A stretch of DNA of 64,000 bases from Lobosporangium transversale (Eukaryota > Mortierellomycota > Mortierellomycetes > Mortierellales > Mortierellaceae): positions 186,001 through 250,000 of the forward strand of contig NW_019029031.1 in assembly GCF_002105155.1 (NCBI RefSeq). Reading direction: 5' to 3'. The first letter of the stretch is position 1; every line of letters begins with the position of its first letter. Below the pieces are notes generated by a model. It was given only the letters and a program-made list of their open reading frames with translations. It was not told where the DNA came from and did not search any database. Made by a program: the position numbers and the translations under genes. Of this stretch, positions 32,151 to 43,657 are shown piece by piece.

Positions 32151-33352
32151 TTTTTAGAGTTATTTCGATACCCCCACCTTTCCCGTCTCTGATCCACTCT
32201 ACAATCATTTGCACGCGTAGTGCATCAATTCAAGCTCATGTTAGATCATTCAAATCACAATAAAGTCAAGTACCATATCTATTGAACAAGAAAGAAAGGA
32301 AAAAAAAAATCTTCAGCTTACAATAATAAAGTCCTTTCCAATGCTCGCAAAACTTTTGCCAATCGCTAATCTCACAGTATCATAACTAAGCAGCTTTTTT
32401 TTTATTTTTTATTTTTTATTTTATTTTATTTTTTTTTTCAGCAAAATTACGCGTAAAGTAATAGCAAAAACAAATCATTGTTCCGCGTTCCGCTCTTTTG
32501 AAAATCTGTGTGTTTATCGCCAATTCAATTTTTTCTTTTTCTTGTTTACTTGCTTGTACTGTATTGTATGTATTGTAGGACAAACTAATGACACATTTTT
32601 GTGATAAGAAGCAATTACCAACCGACAGAGATGAGAAAAACTGGTCGATCTGGATCCCATTCTTCTCAGATCATCCTCTCCCTTAATCGCGATTCTGTTC
32701 TGTAGTACCCTCCATATATACATATATGTACTCAAAAAAAGTAACACGCGTCTTTTCTTTTCTTTCTTTCTAAGTGTAAGTCTCACATTTTAGATCTTCC
32801 ATTTATTCTAAAGATCGCCCTCAAAACAAGCTCATCGTGGCGTTGACTTTCTATATTTGTTTATTAAGATTTTCATGGCAAATTAAAGAAATCAGTGCTT
32901 CGCCAATGGGGATGGGTCAATTGCAACTATTTTTATAAATCAATAAAAAAATTAAGGAAAAGAGGGGGCTGCATCTGTGGAACCAACATTCAGCCCAGTG
33001 GAAGGAAGCAATATCTATCCATAACTCACTACTCTCATCAGCACACGATATGACAAGACATTTAGCATTGCCGACATTGTTCCTTCTCCGTCTCTCCGTC
33101 AGCAACAAAAAAAAAACGCAGAACCAGATTTCCATGGCGGAAGGATCTGCTCTATTTTTGAATTTTTAAATGTCACACAAAGTTCGGCAGCCATTCCTTG
33201 TACGCGCGATTATTAAAGACTCTCTTTGGTAATACCGTGCCCAGTATGCTCCCAGCATTTTTTTATTTTTATTTTTATTTTTTTAATAGAGATTTGTCAT
33301 AGTTAGTACACTAAAACACATGATACATATATATGTACAGATGCAAATAGCT
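32017..33352. other. Intergenic region with T-rich runs
   Basis: Poly-A at 32048-32063, TTC repeats, a long T run around 32120-32147 and AT-rich sequence. ORFs here are products of the homopolymers. No gene recognised. Confidence 0.5.
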
Positions 33353-35175
33353 TCATTGTTTTAAAGCACTCTTTGCATGAGGGGTAATGATAGAGGGAAA
33401 GTGGTCCTTTGTTTTACCGCTCTTATTTGCAACCCTCGTCGACAGCAATTTCAATTGCTCATGAAAGACCGAGGAAGTCTTCACAATGCAGCCAATATCT
33501 TGTGCAAGTCCTCCTAAGGTCTCTAGCGAATCTGGTATTTTCCATGCTCCAACTTTTAACATGATGTACATTGTCCCTAATGGAAACTGTATGTACATCG
33601 TGACATTACGGCCAACAACATGTGCTAACGTGACAGTAATTGATGTGTCATAGATGTCGTCCACTTGATCAATAGCATTCTTTCCATATACTCCAAGTCG
33701 GACCAAATCTCCAGCTTGCTTCGATGTATCATGGCACATCACTCCTGCGGCCTCTGCAAAAAAAAGCTCGATATCCCTTTTACTTCTTGTTGTGAGGTCG
33801 GGCTGGCCACATGTTTTGGTTTCCAAGTCAAGGATTCGTCTGTGATATATACTGGTCCTGGACGAGTTATTTGTGTATGCGAGTCTAGCGCTGCCTTGGA
33901 CATGGTAGAATTTGCGCAGCAGCGGCATTAGGAACGATGATATGCCATCAGCCTCACTATAGGATGGCTTCTGAAAATGCTCAAATTCCGATAAGGCATA
34001 AACTAGATATCTTTTCAGTGGACAAAGTTTCACCGTCACCTTGGAGTTCTCCAAATGATTCAAGGTAATATCACTGTCCCACTCATTGTCTACTAAGTTA
34101 TCCATCCAGTTCCTAATGAGTGTTCGTTCGTTTGAAATTTCGATAGTTGGTATGCGATTTTTAAACCGATTCTTTAATCTCTCGAAAAACTCTTCACCAA
34201 AACACTCCAGCTGAAGAGGAGTTGGGTCTTCCCTTATTAGCAGCGTCGCATTTAAAGCTAGTGCGTCCTCAGGATAGCTAGCTTTAAAAACAGAATTGGC
34301 ACATTTTCGATAGTAATTACCAAACATTGCGCCAATATCAAGGCCGTCTTCAGCAGCAACAAACGTCCAGCCATGCGATCCTAAGATAGCTGACATAGGC
34401 TGTGGTAAACACATTAATAGACGGTCAACAGGATCTTCTTCTGTGGCCAGAGAATCACTGGATTCTTCCCTGCGTCTCTTTGGCTGGTGCGACGATGCTT
34501 CTGGACTGGATTCTTTATAGTTGGATTGCAATATATATATTGTCATTCAGATTATAAATAATAATATTATTAGTAATAATAGCATTGGTGACAATAATGA
34601 CAATAATAAATAGTAACACAAGTACGAACCTTCTTGATCAGCAGTGAGTTTGATCGCGGGAATACCAACAAAACTCAACGTATCATCCTCTATTTGAGGT
34701 TTTTAAATATTAAATAATATCAACTTGGGAATTGCTCGATCTCGATCAGCGTTTCTTCTAATCCAGGTCATTCCTGCGATACCATCTATTATTGATCATA
34801 GCCACCAAAGGGATATAAAAAAAGATATAATAGAATAGAATAAAAAATACCTTTCACACCACGAGATATTGAATCTAAACTGGCTGAAATGATTGCGTTT
34901 GTACTAATAACTGCTTGCTTTGATGTCATCGTTGTACTGTGCTTCATAGCACGATTTGCCCAAAACGCTTCCCTATGGTGTTCCTGAAAAAACCTATACG
35001 CCTCTTGAATATCATCCCGACGTTTTTTAGGAATACAAGAATGTTGAATGAGCTCCTGGAAAGATTTAGTTGCTGCATCTCGGTTGAGGAGACCAAAATG
35101 TCTCACGAACTCTGGCAAATAGACGTGCTCCTTCCCTTTCCATTCCAAAGCCCAGTCTAAAAACGCTTGCAACAT
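33353..35175 (-). CDS. Hypothetical nuclear-type protein, three exons
   Basis: Exons 35175-34851, 34689-34630 and 34512-33353 join at phase 1 with GT-AG borders (donors GTATTT and GTTCGT, acceptors AATAG and TAAAG), giving 514 aa. Exon 1 is charged and helical (MLQAFLDWALEWKGKEHVYL, then IPKKRRDDIQEAYRFFQEHH). Exon 3 starts with a basic cluster PKRRREES that could be a nuclear localisation signal, then a long domain without a motif I recognise. The use of small phase-1 exons resembles the CRN genes, but no header or P-loop is present. A decayed partial copy lies at 36.48-37.25 kb in the same orientation, so the gene was duplicated in tandem. Confidence 0.7.
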
Positions 35176-35290
35176 CCTAGAAAAAAATAGTATAGACTTG
35201 AGATACGTAAATCGTTAACTGTCAAGCAGTCATTACTTTTAAATAAATAAATATAAAAAAACAAATAATAAAAAAATAAAAAAATGCAAC

Positions 35291-35851
35291 ATCAAAAGAG
35301 AAGCCACATGGCGCCCAAGAGAGCACATGCCATGAAAAGCCTCTAGATTGACCACCTATTGTCATAGCCACTTCCCGCCCGGCAAACCACAAGAGCCGTA
35401 AAAACTGACTCTCATTAAGTCTGCTAGAGCTAAGGAAGCAGGCTACTGATGACAGGATGTTTATGCACGACACAAGTACAATATCAAAAGAGAAGCCACA
35501 TGGCGCCCAAGAGAGCACATGCCATGAAAAGCCTCTAGATTGACCACCTATTGTCATAGCCACTTCCCGCCCGGCAAACCACAAGAGCCGTAAAAACTGA
35601 CTCTCATTAAGTCTGCTAGAGCTAAGGAAGCAGGCTACTGATGACAGGATGTTTATGCACGACACAAGTACAATATCAAAAGAGAAGCCACATGGCGCCC
35701 AAGAGAGCACATGCCATGAAAAGCCTCTAGATTGACCACCTATTGTCATAGCCACTTCCCGCCCGGCAAACCACAAGAGCCGTAAAAACTGACTCTCATT
35801 AAGTCTGCTAGAGCTAAGGAAGCAGGCCACTGATGACAAGATGTTTATGCA
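35291..35851. repeat. 192-bp tandem repeat, three copies
   Basis: Units begin at 35291, 35483 and 35675; the first two are identical in the parts compared, and the third differs in a few bases and ends near 35851. Since 192 is a multiple of three, one minus-strand frame stays open across all units (SSVACFLSSSRLNESQF...). It lies just 5' of the three-exon gene, so it would be promoter or 5' UTR. A single diverged unit is present at 37355-37520. Confidence 0.92.
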
Positions 35852-36087
35852 TCTGTTTGAATGTTAAAATGAGGAAAATAATGAGAAATATTGGAAAATA
35901 AAAAAGGAAGAAAAATTTGAAAGGGATATTACTGAGAGAAAGAGAGAGGAGGAGAAGGAGAGTCAAAGTAATAATTTACCTTTCAGTAGTCAAGTGTAGA
36001 TCAAGTAATATTGAATCAGGTAGGGGAACGATGAAGCGTATTTGTGAGAAAGAGGATGAACGCGTTTTTTAGATTTGTTTCAGGTGT

Positions 36088-36359
36088 ATCTATTTGACAA
36101 CCCCTTTAATTTAGTAGTCACATAGGCTTATTTGACAACCCGTCACATGACAACCTTTCAGCAACCTTTCCAGCTGGGACAAATATGCGATTTCTAAAAT
36201 GGTGGCAACACTCCATTGTCATGACTGTGGTTACACCAAGGTTGTCAAATCATATATTTTACTATTTGGCAACCAAGGTTGTCACGCAAAAAAAAAATTG
36301 AGTAAAATAGTTAGAAGGGGCTGCCAAATAAGAGTGACAACCCTGATTGTCAAATAGAT
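36088..36359. mobile_element. 272-bp MITE-like element packed with TTGACAACC motifs
   Basis: The ends are inverted (ATCTATTTGACAACC against ATCTATTTGACAATC). Inside and at the ends, variants of TTTGACAACC/GGTTGTCAAA occur about nine times in both orientations. It sits exactly between the intact hypothetical gene and its decayed copy. No coding capacity; target duplication unclear. Confidence 0.6.
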
Positions 36360-36477
36360 TAACTCCATTGACATTACCATGCCCAGTATGTTGCATTTTT
36401 ATTTTTATTTTATCTATTGAGGTTTGTTATAGTTAATACACTAAAATACATGATACATTTATATACAGATGCAAATA

Positions 36478-37095
36478 GCTTCATTGTTTTAAAGCACTCT
36501 TTGCATGAGGGGTAATGATAGAGGGAAAGTGGTCCTTTGTTTTTCCACTCTTATTTGCAACCCTCGTCGACAGCAATTTCAATTGCTCATGAAAGACCGA
36601 GGAAGTCTTTACAATGCAGTCAATACCCTGCGCAAAACTTCCTAAGGTCGCAAGGGTATCTGGTATTCTCCATGCCCTAATGCTGAAGATTAATTAATAT
36701 TTTTAAAGCAGAGTGTCAGTTTATTTCCTCTCAATCCTGCGATGTTATCTATCATTGACCATAGCACCTAAAACGAACATAGAATAAAAAAAAATAAAAT
36801 AAAAAAAAAAAGCTATACCTTTTACACCGCAGGGTAATGAATTCAAAATGGATGCATTTGTACTGATAACTGCCTATTTTGCTGCCCTTGTCGTATTGTG
36901 CTTCGCAGCATGACTTGTCCAAGCTACCTCCTTATGGTGCTCTTGGAAAACCTTAGAGGTTCGAATAGCACCCCGACATCTTTTAGGAATACGAGGGTGC
37001 AATTGACTGACAGTAGTTCCTGGCCTGGCGCATTAGTGGTGTAGCAGGATGCATTTTGTATTAGAGTACACCATAGGAACACTAACGATAGGCGG

Positions 37096-37127
<32 letters not shown>

Positions 37128-37250
37128 GTGGCGGATATCGCTTTGGTTACAGTATCTTGGTTGAGATGGCCAAAGTGTTCCATGGACTCTAATTGATAGC
37201 CTTGGTCCTTCTCTTTCCATTCTAGTGCCCGGCCTGAAAACATTCGTAAC
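36478..37250 (-). pseudogene. Decayed tandem copy of the three-exon hypothetical gene
   Basis: 36478-36690 matches the 3' end of exon 3 of the gene at 33353-35175 (same stop region), and about 36815-37245 matches its exon 1. Exon 2 and most of exon 3 are deleted. Exon 1 has stops, frame changes, and an insertion of roughly 110 bp containing a T run (37098-37127). Confidence 0.8.
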
Positions 37251-37354
37251 ACCACTAGATAGATGGTGGAGACATGGTATAAATTGTTAGCAACATTTTA
37301 ATATTAAACCTGATATCACTGATGCTGCACACTTTCTAATCATTACTTTATGTC

Positions 37355-37520
37355 ATCAAAAGAGAAGTCACATGGCACTCTGAAGGGTACATAGCATGAA
37401 AAGCCTGTAGATTGAACACCACTGTTATAGCCGTCCCCTGCCTGGTAGAGCAGAAGAGCGAAAGCTTTTGCTAAAGCTACTAAGGCTAAAGAAGCAGGCT
37501 ATTAATGACAAATTGTTTAT
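37355..37520. repeat. Single diverged unit of the 192-bp repeat
   Basis: Same position relative to the decayed gene copy as the triplicated unit has to the intact gene, so the ancestral locus probably had one unit. Confidence 0.75.
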
Positions 37521-38400
37521 ACATTTGTTGAAGATATGAAACTTTGAAAGGGAAAATCCTGAGAGAAAGAGAGAAAGAAAGAAAGGAAATTAATAAGTTA
37601 CCTTTCAGTGGCCAAGCAAAGAATGATCGGGTAGGTAGGAACGACGAGAGGAGGAGAATAAAATCATAATGTTTGTATAATGCTTTAAAAGAGCAGTTGT
37701 AAAGGTATAAAGATGCAAAGGTGCACAGGTGTTTGATGGATATGATGGATGGATGGATGATGGCGACACGTCGGTTTATGCTACAAAAGAGCACTAAGCT
37801 ATGGCTCTGGAAACGACCCCTCGCCTGAGCGATTCCGAGTCTGTTGTTTATGAAAAATAAAAAATAAAAAATAAAAAGAAGGCTTCAATAGGGAAATATC
37901 TTGTAGTATATCTCATTAAAGTCTTTTGGTTTCCTGTGTTTTGTTATCATCTTGTAGAAAATTAAGACTTACGCATAACCTCAGCTTCCGTTTGGAAGCC
38001 TGTTGGGGCCATCGAGGAGCACTACAGCATATGGTTGTGAGAATAATGCAGAAGAGGGGTTACAGATATAGACTGTGGTGGGAGAGGATGTGGGCGGGGA
38101 GTGAGAAAGTTCAAAGAGGAAGTTTATAAAGACGTAACTTTTAACCCTTGGCAGCAGAGAAATACGGCGTGATCAATAAGACTGATATCAATCAACTTCA
38201 ATCGATCAAACTATCAATGGGGTCTAAGCACCAGCTCAAGTGGTTCTGGAAATCTGGCGTAGCAAGAATAGATGCATCTTTAAAGTGCATATTTTTGTCC
38301 AAAAAGGGAACTATTCTATTCGATTTAAAAACGTGGCAAATATATTAGTTTACTATCCCGTCGTTTTGCAAAATGTGGATTTTATCAGTGCGCTATATTC
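37521..38400. other. Intergenic region
   Basis: Upstream flank of the decayed gene copy (GAAAGAGAGA tract) and unrecognised sequence with short ORFs only. Confidence 0.45.
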
Positions 38401-38490
38401 ACATTTAATTCAAAATTTTTATTTTAAATTGGCTGATTTTTTTTCACCCTTTGCCAGCCAATTTAAAATAAAAAATTTTGAATTAAATGT
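38401..38490. repeat. 90-bp near-perfect hairpin
   Basis: Arms 38401-38435 and 38455-38490 are inverted copies differing by one A in a run, with a 19-base loop. It could be a minimal foldback element or a transcribed hairpin. Confidence 0.85.
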
Positions 38491-38901
38491 ACATGTACTT
38501 CCTGGCGAGGTGTTACACAGCTGAATGCATTTTCATACACAGTTGAATGCATATACATATACTCCGTGCCGTTTGGTCAATTTGTCAGTGATTCATATGT
38601 TTTTTTCAGCAGAGCCATACCAATGTCTTACCGCTGCCATTTTTGGTTAGTCCGCTATCAATTACAAAAGGTTTATTAAGTGGTAGGCTTATAATTGACT
38701 AAATACCGATATCTCTGATTTTTTGAATAATCTTGATTGAATTGGGACCCATTATATTCCTTTGCACCAGTTTGTCGCGGAGAGCGAAATGTCAAAATCA
38801 GCCACCAAATCAATTCAATCACATAGAAGTTCGAGCATAACATACAATGCATATCCTACGCTGCCTGATAATTTATTTGGTAAGTATAATACAAGACAGC
38901 C

Positions 38902-38909
38902 TATAAATA
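38902..38909 (+). promoter_or_regulatory. TATA element of small-family gene 2
   Basis: TATAAATA, about 47 bp before the ATG. Confidence 0.5.
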
Positions 38910-38955
38910 TGTCTGATCTACCCTTCATCCCTCCACATATCATCTTTCACCCATC

Positions 38956-39423
38956 ATGCCTCGACGATTCCATTCACCCCCAAGACAACTGCCAGACATA
39001 ATCCCCGATCATGGTCAATTAGATCTACAAGTCATTTCTATTCTCCCTTCCCTTCTTCTCACAGCTGAAAACAACGTGGACGACGATACTGATGATACTG
39101 CTGTCCCATTAGAGCCTCTAGTCTTCACCATGGAAGTTGAGCCTGCTGACATGACGCGCGATGATACTCTTCAATTTGTGTTGCAACCTCCTCCTCCTCC
39201 TCCTCACCCAATGCATCCAGAATTAATGGCTCCTGGCTATGTAGTCGAAAATGACATGGACAACCAAGGTGAAGGCACTAGTGTGCCATTGCAAGCTTTG
39301 TTATCTACTATGACGATTGAGGATATTGACATAACGCATGACGATGGTTCCCAAGTCGAAATGCAGCCTCATCCTCCTCCAGATTCCCCCTTTCCGCAGA
39401 GCAGAAACGGTGGCATCTGTTGA
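38956..39423 (+). CDS. Small PLVFTME-family protein 2 (two modules)
   Basis: 155 aa, single exon, starting MPRRFHSPPRQLPD. Acidic linkers alternate with proline runs. It carries the family module twice: the first has VPLEPLVFTMEVE and DMTRDDTLQFVLQ, the second VPLQALLSTMTIE and DITHDDGSQVEMQ, separated by a proline run and an acidic linker. No signal peptide or membrane segment; likely largely disordered. Convergent with member 3. The 3' flank (to about 39835) is pyrimidine-rich, ends in poly-A, and is homologous to that of member 4. Function unknown. Confidence 0.72.
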   Translation: MPRRFHSPPRQLPDIIPDHGQLDLQVISILPSLLLTAENNVDDDTDDTAVPLEPLVFTMEVEPADMTRDDTLQFVLQPPPPPPHPMHPELMAPGYVVENDMDNQGEGTSVPLQALLSTMTIEDIDITHDDGSQVEMQPHPPPDSPFPQSRNGGIC

Positions 39424-40167
39424 TACAGCTTCTTCTGTACAAGCTCCCTGGACGACCGACTTTATTAAACTGGGCTTGGTGATATAGAACGTCCTTCATT
39501 TCTTTTCACTTCTTTCCATTTTCTTTCATTTCCTTGTATCCCCTTTCGTTATATCTCCTTCTCTTTCCCCTTCTATTCCCCCCTACTCATTGATACCCTG
39601 GTTTTTACATCACCTCGTTCCAGATCTTGCTTTTTCTCTTTTTTCTTCCTCGTCTCTAGTTTTGCTCATCTTATTGGCCAACGGATTTTTTCTTTTCGCG
39701 TCCCTCAAATGTTGAGCATTGATATCCTTCATTCAACAAGACTTCGCTCTCTTTATTTTTCATTTTTATTAATTATTTATTTTATTATTCAATTGCTTCA
39801 GTTAGTCCAAAAAAAAAAAAAAAAAAAAAAAAAAAATGAAAATGAAAATGAAAACGAAGTGTTAATAAAAGATGGTAAATGAACAGCCAGCAAGGTCAAT
39901 TAGCGCTTAACATGGCGATAACTTACCTCTTTTACAGTTTTGAAAGATGTAAAGGCGTACAAAATAAGGGTATCAATGAACAGAGGAGATATAGGGAAAA
40001 AGGGGGAAAAAAAAAAAAAAAAAAAAAAAAGGTGTCGCGTTGTAACAAAGCTGAGTTTGGTATGATGGCCATCCATATCCATCCAATTTAGCCTTGATCC
40101 ATCGTAGCATTATTCTCGCCTTGTAAGAAGAATAATCAGGAAGACGAGAGTGTCTTCAATGTTATCG
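39424..40167. other. Pyrimidine-rich shared 3' flank of members 2 and 3
   Basis: CT-rich tract, A-run near 39809-39836 and A-rich run near 40007-40031. Similar in order to 46985-47481. No gene. Confidence 0.5.
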
Positions 40168-40452
40168 CTAGGTCCTTGAGACGGAAGAAGAGGGAAGGGA
40201 AGAAGAGGAGGACGGAGGAGGGGGAGACTGCAGTACGATTTGAAGCTCATTGTCGCGCGTGGTATCGACTATCTCGGCCCTTATGGTAAAAACCAATGGT
40301 TGTAGTGGAACAGCAACGCCGTTACTATTGCTATCCACGCTATCTCCGACCAGGACGACAAGGGGAGCAGGAATGGGTTGTAGATCTGGTCCAACTTGAT
40401 TGAGATTCCGGCCTGGTAGTTCTCTTAGAACTGAAGGGAAACGTCGAGGCAT
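40168..40452 (-). CDS. Small PLVFTME-family protein 3
   Basis: 94 aa, single exon, starting MPRRFPSVLRELPGR. One module: VPLQPLVFTIRAE and DTTRDNELQIVLQ, followed by a Pro/Ser tail. The N-terminus MPRRFPS matches members 1, 2 and 5. Convergent with member 2. Confidence 0.68.
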   Translation of the reverse strand: MPRRFPSVLRELPGRNLNQVGPDLQPIPAPLVVLVGDSVDSNSNGVAVPLQPLVFTIRAEIVDTTRDNELQIVLQSPPPPSSSSSLPSSSVSRT

Positions 40453-40515
40453 GATGATTGCAAGATGTTTGTGGAGAAGAATGCTTGGTGTGAATACGAT
40501 GGAGCAACAGATCTG

Positions 40516-40523
40516 TATTTATA
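40516..40523 (-). promoter_or_regulatory. TATA element of small-family gene 3
   Basis: TATAAATA on the minus strand, about 65 bp before the ATG. Confidence 0.5.
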
Positions 40524-41220
40524 GGTAGGTCCTTGGTAGTCGCTTCGCCAACCAGGAATTATCTGACAGTGAACATGAACATATATCAAAGGCACAATAA
40601 AAAAATATCAAGAACACAGCACAGTGCTAACAGATTTTAGTTCTTCAGCCTCTTGTTTGCTCTCAACAAAAAAACCAGATTCAGTTGATGTTAATCACAG
40701 AATCCATACGCGTGGCTGTTGACGGCAAGAATTTTGAAAAGATCTTAAGCCGAAGGCAGAGTGGTAGCCAAGAGCAAACTTTATTTCAACAGTAAGACTT
40801 CCTTTGTCGTCTTCGCTATCCAAAGTACATGTAGGTATGTAGGTTCATGTAGATATTTTTTTGAGCTCGCTCAATTCAAGACCGATGCTGCAGAAAAGTG
40901 AAGCCGCAATCCTATGCAAGTAACATGAACATGCATGTAATGTTTGTGGCCATCAGGACTCTGAGCCAATCACCAATCATCGTCAGTCAGCTTCAATCAT
41001 CCTCATTCCCATCCTCATTCTCATCATCATCATCCTCAATCATTCGTCTCGTTCTCTATCAGTCACACATTGATAGATCTATAATCAACCTTACATTCTT
41101 GACAAATCTCATTACCAACATCCTATACCCTCACTTATTGGATGCTTGACAACTTTTAACAAACATACCATAGACAGCTCATTCCACCCACAAAATCAAC
41201 GCACCGCATATTATTATCAT
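40524..41220. other. Intergenic region
   Basis: No gene recognised; TCATCC/TCATTC-rich sequence near 40990-41050. Confidence 0.45.
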
Positions 41221-41223
41221 GCT

Positions 41224-41921
41224 GTCTGTTGCTGGAAGTAAGGTCCATACTTCGTTGACGGCTGTGGTAGGGTTGGCTTTTTTACTCTCTTGACATTATC
41301 TCTCAGAAATGGGGTGATCGTCGAGGCTAGTAATAATGGAAGCTTGCAGAGCCACGTTCCCTTCACACGATGGTAGCAACCACCTCTAAAGGCAACTCTA
41401 ATATCTTTACGTTTGAAGGATGTTCAGCTAAGCAATCTTTTCTCTCCTCTTTGAGCTGATGCTTAATTGTATTTCATATTTCATATACGATTACCACTTG
41501 ATTCCTTGTGGTGTCGTCTGAATGAACTGGTTTAAATGATTAATCTCGACTGGCATAGCGTCATTTCTGCCTATTCTTCTATTGACAGCTCGTGATGGCA
41601 CAGCTATCATCTACCATGGTAACAAGGTCTACATCCGTAACGGCTTTAGTATCAAGGAGCAATCTGAGGTTTATACAACATCTCAGTGATGAAAGGTTCT
41701 AAGCTAGCTCTCCCAAAGCTGGTGGCGTCCTTGTTCCAGTGTTCATCTCATTTCTCTATAAGAGCTACGGAACCAAAGTCGGCCATACTTCTTGCTTTTT
41801 ATCGGTAAATCCGATTCTGGTGTGTTGGATCATGATGACCCAGATAGTTTTTGAAGCGACACCAGTCTTTGCCAAAGGCTTGGAGTCGTATATTGGGAAG
41901 CATCTTGCTTGTCAACTATAA
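41224..41921 (+). other. Possible small multi-exon gene or gene fragment
   Basis: Short protein-like blocks flanked by splice-like sites: ATGCTGTCTGTTGCTGGA followed by GTAAGG, then after TTGACAG a block RDGTAIIYHGNKVYIRNGF, then SPKAGGVLVP and a longer stretch ending at 41921. Frames do not all agree, so decay is likely. Family not recognised. Confidence 0.3.
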
Positions 41922-42289
41922 GCGAGTCCAGTCAATAGAGTCTTGATAAAAAGAAAATGAGAAAGGAAAAAAGAAAAAAGAAAAAAGGAAAAAGAAAAAA
42001 GAAAACACTTCCGTCCCGCGGTTTATATTCCAAGCACATGAGTGGAACGACGAGATTCTGGTCCGTTGATGATTGAGCGGCAACAATCACCAAGTTGCAG
42101 AATTGTACCTTATTGACCTTGATTAGTAGGAACCATGGTTTAGTTTCTCTAGATGAATGTGATCTAGCGATCGAAAGTGACAGCAATATGAATAAAGACA
42201 TTGAGTATTTCGAGCCCTACCAGATATCGCATATGCGCCTCAAAGGCTCTCTGCAGCATCCTTCACTTGCTTGTAGAATAAAGTGCTAA

Positions 42290-43297
42290 AGTGCTCTCTG
42301 CATAGAATTACCATCATCAAGCTCTAACTGCTGTTTAGGCTTATTACATGTGTACATTCTGTTGTGTCTTTTGAAGGATTTCTTTCCTTGCCGCACTACA
42401 AAGACCGCTTCCTTGTCCACATTCAGTTACAACGACATTAGACGAGACACATAGGAAATGTTGTGTCAAAAAAAAAAATAAACAAAGATGAAATTAAAAA
42501 CAAATAAATAAAAATGATAATAATAACAATAACAGCAATAATAGATAAATTGTCTATCGAGCATGGGTGAGATGAGTATGATGAATAATGAATGGTCTGC
42601 CTTATTAAGATACGTACAGTCTGCTTCAAAAGGAGTATGCATTAGTGATGTTGTTTGCTGTTGCATATTTGGTCCAGAGCAATCCATTTTTTGAGCCTCG
42701 GAGCAACAAAAACTGTAGATCTTCTGCACTGACCTTTTCATCTGAAAAAAAGAAAAAGGAAGAGCGAGAGGAAATCTGCTGACGTGCCCTCTACCTTGCT
42801 TCGATTTGTCCATCGAATGTTTGGGTCCGAGGCTCTAGCAAGTCGGAAAGTCCTCCAATATCCATATTTATATAAAAGGTCTCTGTCCTGTCCCCACCCT
42901 AACTCCGTCTCTTCTTTTCTATCTTTTTTTTATCCTCAGTACTTTACAGGCACAAACAAGGTGAAAACCCTGTCCTTTTCTCTTCTCTCCAGCCCTCTTC
43001 CTCCTATTTTGCTCTTTGTGTGCCTGACTAGCCCATGTCCTCATTTTAAAGCTCATACACACACCTGGTGTAGAATGTTTCTCAGTCTGAATACCTAATA
43101 TCCAAAAAAAAAAAAAAAAAAAAAAAAAAGAGTTCCTTATTCTGTTGTTTTCAGCATATTCGACTCACAAGCAATGGCACTACATACACCTTAGCTGTTT
43201 ATCCCAGAGCTACGGAAGCGAACTCTTTTGCAGTACGGTCTTGACATTAACGTATATACCTTTCTCTTCTTATACACGATCAAAATGCAGATTGAGA
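42290..43297. other. Intergenic region
   Basis: AT microsatellite-like stretch (42465-42545), a CT-rich leader-like region (42895-43020) and an A26 run (43103-43128). No gene seen. Confidence 0.45.
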
Positions 43298-43657
43298 ATG
43301 CCTTACAGCCCAGGAACGATCTGTTGTGTGAGAGTGACTATCACTATTTGCTTCATAGTTTCCTTGGTCGGGATATCTCTAGGAACATCATTCTATGCCA
43401 ATCCCAGTCTAATGGCACTAAGCATTGTGTCGGCCGTATCGATATTGATGGCTGGATTTTGGTATGAGACTCAGTTCTCTTCAAACACGAGCCTTCAAAC
43501 AACAAGTGGTGAACCTGTCGTTGTGATACCAATTAGTGAGCTTTCAAGGCTCCAGAACCAAGCGGCCTTACAAAGTGAACGTCAGAGACGGGAAGCAGAG
43601 ATCATAGCAAATGTTCAAAAGGATGTAGAAGATCTGGAAAGACTAGGGCGGACATGA
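43298..43657 (+). CDS. Small membrane protein with two TM helices and a coiled-coil tail
   Basis: From ATG 43298 the ORF gives 119 aa; the frame is open further 5' without a better start. It shows two adjacent hydrophobic helices (ITICFIVSLVGISLGTSFYA and LMALSIVSAVSILMAGFW), a polar middle and a charged helical tail (SERQRREAEIIANVQKDVED). No family recognised. The helix-helix-coil design suggests an anchored scaffold, by inference only. Confidence 0.5.
   Translation: MPYSPGTICCVRVTITICFIVSLVGISLGTSFYANPSLMALSIVSAVSILMAGFWYETQFSSNTSLQTTSGEPVVVIPISELSRLQNQAALQSERQRREAEIIANVQKDVEDLERLGRT

Noticed and set aside
35222..35839. A 205-codon minus-strand ORF over the 192-bp repeats
   Set aside because: Open only because the unit is a multiple of three and free of stops; the single diverged unit at 37.4 kb has stops in the equivalent frame.
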